Below, piece after piece: positions 60,011-64,000 of a DNA stretch of 64,000 nucleotides (positions are counted from its first letter, which is position 1; each line of letters starts with the position of its first letter). The stretch lies in the NCBI GenBank assembly GCA_021464415.1, contig JAKCWG010000035.1, positions 1 through 64,000 on the forward strand, in the 5' to 3' direction. The notes beneath the pieces are model-generated. The model did not search any database and was not told the origin of the DNA. It saw only the letters and a program-made list of their open reading frames with translations. The DNA is from Lonicera japonica. Lineage: Eukaryota > Streptophyta > Magnoliopsida > Dipsacales > Caprifoliaceae. The translations under genes were made by a program, and so were the position numbers.

Positions 60011-62910
60011 GATGTAATAAAACAAATAATTAAAAATAGTGAAATTGATTAAAAAGTACTAATATTTAAATAGCATGCAACTTGAAACATATATTTAGAA
60101 AACTGTATATGCCACCTATTTAACGGTTAAGCGTAAGGGGAGGAGTTTGCTAAAGTCTAACTCGACATACCAAAAGATATATTAGATCCGACCAGATTGA
60201 GGCAATTTTTAATACAAGTTCATTAAGGTCGTGTTGAGTTAATTTATCATCAATAATTATTCACTAATATATACAAAAATTAATATCTCCCATTATTATT
60301 ACAATGGCATTATATATTATTTAATGTCATTGTAAAAGATTAAACATTTTCAGAGAAGGAAGGGATGGGCCATTAGCCATCCATATTTATTCACCATATA
60401 TATAACAACATTACATATTTTTAAATTTTAATTGTAAATATATGTTACCATTAATAGTAACATTGGTTTACAAAAGTAATATATATATTTTTTAAATAAA
60501 ATAAAATAAAATATTTAAGTTTGTAAAAGATTAAATAAAAACATATATCTTTTTATATTTTTAAACAAAAAGAAGAATTAGGTTGGAATATTAAATAAGT
60601 AATATATATATTTTTTAAACTAAAATTCATATATATTTAACATTAATTTTGAACAAAAATTAAATAAAATGCACTTACGGTTGGATTTTTTTATTTTTTT
60701 TTGTAACATCTATGTGTAAAGTCAAATTCTATCTCATTATAAAGTTTTTTATTTCTTTATTATTATTAATCTAAATATGAAAAGGTTTTTTTCAAGTTTT
60801 TAATTTTTTTTTTCATCATGTTAACATTAAAACCCATATATATTTAACATTCATTTTGAACACAAATTAGTTTTTTTGAACCCAAATTTCAGATTTTTTA
60901 ACCCAAAACTATATTAGAATAAAAAAAATTAAAACACTCATACTCACAGGTGGATTTTTTCTGTTTTTTTTTAACCCAAATTTGATAAGTTTTTATTTAG
61001 TTTCAAATTTCAGATTTCAAGTTTTTATTTACACTATTCACTGCATCTTAATTTTCTACATCTATATTTAATTTAACATTAAACCGAAGTTTTCAAAAAA
61101 AAAATTATAACATCTATATGTGAAGTCAAATTCTCATTAACATTCAAAATATTAATGTTAACATCTATAGTGCACTTACTTTTTTTGTTTTTTTCAAGTT
61201 TGTCAAAAAAAATTTCCTCATGTTAACATTAACATTCAAAAATATTACATGTGCACTTATGGTTGGTTTTTTTTTGGGTTTTTTCAGTTTTTTTTTTACC
61301 CCAAATTTCATTCTTTTGAACCCAAACATATATGAATAGTAGCCCAATTTCCATCCCTTCTTTGAACCACTCGAATTTGTACACTGCTTGTACTTAAAAA
61401 ACTATATTTAGTCTTTTGGTTAAGAATAAATTATAAATTGCAAATTTTTTTCCTTAGTTAAAATCGCACACATTATAATTATACAATATCTAGTCTTAAA
61501 AGCAATGTCATACATCAAATTTTATTGTGTATGGTCATAAAAGTGACCTTTCTTTCTTCTACTATTTTTTTTTTGCCTCGTTTCATTTGGTATCTCTTCA
61601 CAACTCCAATTTTCTTAACCCTATTTAAGTTCGGGTAGTTATGACCCTTTTCTCTAAATAAATAAAAATTCCACCTGACCTCTGCATCACCATACGTTTG
61701 ATTATTATTTGTATTTATATAATAAAAAACTAAATTACTCATCTTCTTATTGCCAGAAAATCTCTATGCTTACGAACAACAGGGGCAAATACTTGATTTC
61801 TATGTGGGGATATTAATCTCAAGAATGAAATCCTATATGCTTATATATTTTATATCTAAATTGAAAAAATCTCTCGGTGACCAAATCAAGGTCATTTTTC
61901 ATTTTTTTTTATCCCAAATTTCATACTTTTGAACCTAAACTCCCCAAAACTATTATTATAATAAAAAATTAAAACATACATACATGAAGAGAGAGAGAGA
62001 GAGAGAGAGTATTGAATAAGAAAAATTTAAAACATATATGAATAGTAGCCCAAAACTATATTAGAATAAAAATTGATGGACAATATTAATTTAAGAAGAA
62101 TAAAACTCATATACATACATGAAAAAAAAATATATGGAATAACATACATACATACATTCTTCAAAAAATGAAATAAAAGAGTATATTCTTCAAAAGAGTA
62201 AACAATAAAAAAAAGTAGAAGATGAGAAGTCTTAATAAAAGAGAGTATTTTTTTGTGAGGGAGAGAGAGAGTATTTATAAAAAAAAATTGTGAGGGGGGG
62301 AAAGTTAGAAATTTTGAAATTTGAGATTCAAATTGTATTTGTTTATCATTAAATTAAGGTGAAGAAAAATAAAGTAAAAAAATATGATTTGATTGGGTGA
62401 TTTGATATCCTAAAAACACATCTAACGGTTCATATTTCTTTTTGTGATTTATAAATAAATTTAGACCATTGATTAAATAAAAAAAAAGTTTGTCTTATAA
62501 TATAAATATGCTCCGATTTTTTCATCGTTCTCACTAATTAATTGAGGCAGTTACAGCTCTAAATTGCCCCCTGCTTTAGCCAGGGCTTTTCTTCTTTCCC
62601 TTATTTCAGGCCTCTAATTGTGGCTTTTCTTTCCTCCCCTATTTCAGGCATCAATTAATGTCTAAAATTCTTTAGTTTCCTTCTCTCTTTCGTCTTTACT
62701 CATGTTCTTTCGTTCTTCCTCCCAATTAAAATGCACGTTTGGAACTCCTCCGCTCCCTATCATCTCCCCCTGCATTTCAAATTCTTTCCCTCCCCATTAT
62801 GCGATGATCACCGCAATAATTATTAATGATGGAGAAGCCTTGATTAATGGCTTCCTTTGCTATAAATCAAACAGAAGGAATATTTACACTTCTTTGGCAG
62901 ATTTTACAAG

Positions 62911-64000
62911 AAGCTCGTGTTTTACCTTTAATAGACGTTCAGAATTTGAATTCAAAATCCTAGAGTGAATGTGCATCAAAATGAAGCCTTTTGCGGTAGA
63001 ATGCCAAAAAAAATACATTTTGGTCGCAAGGATTAACAACGGAAGTTTAGATTGTTAAATGGGCAACAACGACAAAGTGGACAAGATGCGCTTGTTTAAC
63101 CCATCATAGAAGTTCATAATTCGAATTCAAAATCTTGGGCTGAATGTCTTTGAAAATGAAGCCATTTACGGTAGAACGCCATAAAAAATACATTTCAGTC
63201 GTAAGGATCAACAAGGGATGTTTAGACCGTCAAATGGTCAACAACCACAACGTGGACAAGAAGCTCGTCTTTAACCCATCTAAGACGTTCAGAATTTGAA
63301 TTCAAAATCTTAGACAGAATGTCATTCGAAATGAAGCCTTTCGCCGTAGAACGCCTAAAAAATACATTTCGGTCGCAAGGATCAACAACGACAAAGTGGA
63401 CAAGATGCGCTTGTTTAACCCATCATAGTCGTTCAGATTTCGAATTCAAAATCTTGGAGTGAATGGAACTCAAAATGAAGCCATTTACGGTAGAACGCCA
63501 TAAAAAATACATTTCGATCGTAAGGATCAACAAGGGATGTTTAGACCGTCAAATGGTCAACAACCACAACGTGGACAAGAAGCTCGTGTTTTACCTATCA
63601 AAGACGTTCAGAATTTGAATTCAAAATCCTAGAGTGAATGTGCATCAAAATGAAGCCTTTTGCGGTAGAATGCCTAAAAAAATACATTTTGGTCGCAAGG
63701 ATTAACAACGGAAGTTTAGATTGTTAAATGGGCAACAACGACAAAGTGGACAAGATGCGCTTGTTTAACCCATCATAGAAGTTCAGAATTCGAATTCAAA
63801 ATCTTGGGCTGAATGTCTTTGAAAATGAAGCCATTTACGGTAGAACGCCATAAAAAATACATTTCAGTCGTAAGGATCAACAAGGGATGTTTAGACCGTC
63901 AAATGGTCAACAACCACAACGTGGACAAGAAGCTCGTCTTTAACCCATCTAAGACGTTCAGAATTTGAATTCAAAATCTTAGACAGAATGTCATTCGAAA
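62911..64000. repeat. Satellite DNA: ~175-bp monomers in a 669-bp four-monomer higher-order repeat
   Basis: Monomers start at 62911, 63086, 63261, 63405, 63580, 63755 and 63930 (lengths 175, 175, 144, 175, 175, 175). Odd monomers begin AAGCTCG or AGCTCG-like, even ones ATGCGC. Each carries GAATTC within GAATTCAAAATC and a conserved core near AAAAATACATTT. Monomer 5 resembles 1, 6 resembles 2 and 7 resembles 3, so the higher unit is four monomers (175+175+144+175 = 669 bp). The short third monomer has an internal loss of about 31 bp. The array continues past the window. Monomer size fits plant centromeric or heterochromatic satellites; I do not recognise the family. Confidence 0.95.

Larger units (their letters stand above)
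2219..62910. repeat. Tandem segmental duplication, three copies, 20,973-bp period
   Basis: Equivalent positions in copies 2 and 3 differ by 20,973 (for example the transposase stop codon at 33834 and 54807, and the LARD starts at 24150 and 45123). After removing the 10,826-bp insertion and its 5-bp target duplication, copy 1 fits the same period. LARD copies 1 and 2 differ at only about eight sites over 9.3 kb by eye. Copies 2 and 3 of the hAT and spacer differ mainly by small indels and microsatellite length. Copy 1 hAT and spacer is visibly more divergent. The left end is truncated inside the transposase gene and the right end inside the spacer. Confidence 0.95.
58044..62910. other. AT-rich spacer, copy 3, truncated
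   Basis: Matches copy 2 up to the stretch ending GATTTTACAAG, where satellite DNA begins. Private changes include extra AAAATA units near 60498, a GATTTGATTGGGT insert near 62385, and AG microsatellite 61988-62009. No gene seen. Confidence 0.75.

Noticed and set aside
1..64000. tRNA or rRNA genes, bacterial operons
   Set aside because: No cloverleaf or rRNA core was noticed by eye; tRNA-like matches are only retrotransposon primer sites.

Overview
This is nuclear plant DNA, most likely from a eudicot and from repeat-rich, possibly pericentromeric, heterochromatin. It is AT-rich. Nearly everything recognisable is transposon, tandem duplication or satellite. No intact host gene was found, only a possible multi-exon gene fragment on the minus strand at the left edge (about 173-1241).

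The backbone is a tandem segmental duplication with a period of 20,973 bp. One unit is a hAT-superfamily DNA transposon with a decayed transposase gene, with a 9.3-kb non-autonomous LTR retrotransposon (a LARD) nested in its left terminal repeat, followed by about 8 kb of AT-rich spacer carrying two Helitron-like 3' ends. The copies are: copy 1, a truncated hAT at 2219-5279 plus spacer 5280-24134 (interrupted by a retrotransposon); copy 2, hAT plus LARD at 24135-37069 and spacer 37070-45107; copy 3, hAT plus LARD at 45108-58043 and spacer 58044-62910. The left edge of the array joins a 277-bp inverted piece of the LARD (1938-2214). The right edge joins an unrelated satellite (62911-64000, about 175-bp monomers in a 669-bp four-monomer higher-order repeat).

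A Ty3/gypsy retrotransposon (12962-23787, minus strand) sits in the copy-1 spacer. It has a 5-bp target duplication and two 707-bp LTRs that look identical by eye. Copy 2 preserves the empty target site, so this insertion followed the duplication. Its polyprotein (gag, protease, RT, RNase H, integrase) is split by a second, nested element (14805-18639) and carries a one-base frameshift in the integrase. Its reading frame ends inside the 3' LTR and it has an initiator-tRNA-Met primer site, both reminiscent of centromeric (CRM-type) chromoviruses.

The nested element is the most unusual object. It has three LTR copies: a normal direct pair around a non-autonomous internal region, plus a third, inverted LTR carrying the first bases of the primer-binding site. 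The whole therefore ends in 598-bp inverted repeats, yet it is flanked by a normal 5-bp target duplication. Its leader and primer site resemble those of its host element, so the two probably form an autonomous/non-autonomous pair.

Inferred order of events: hAT insertion and decay; LARD insertion into the hAT end; tandem duplication, with rearrangement at the edges; insertion of the gypsy element into copy 1. The nested insertion came either after that or was already present in the gypsy template.
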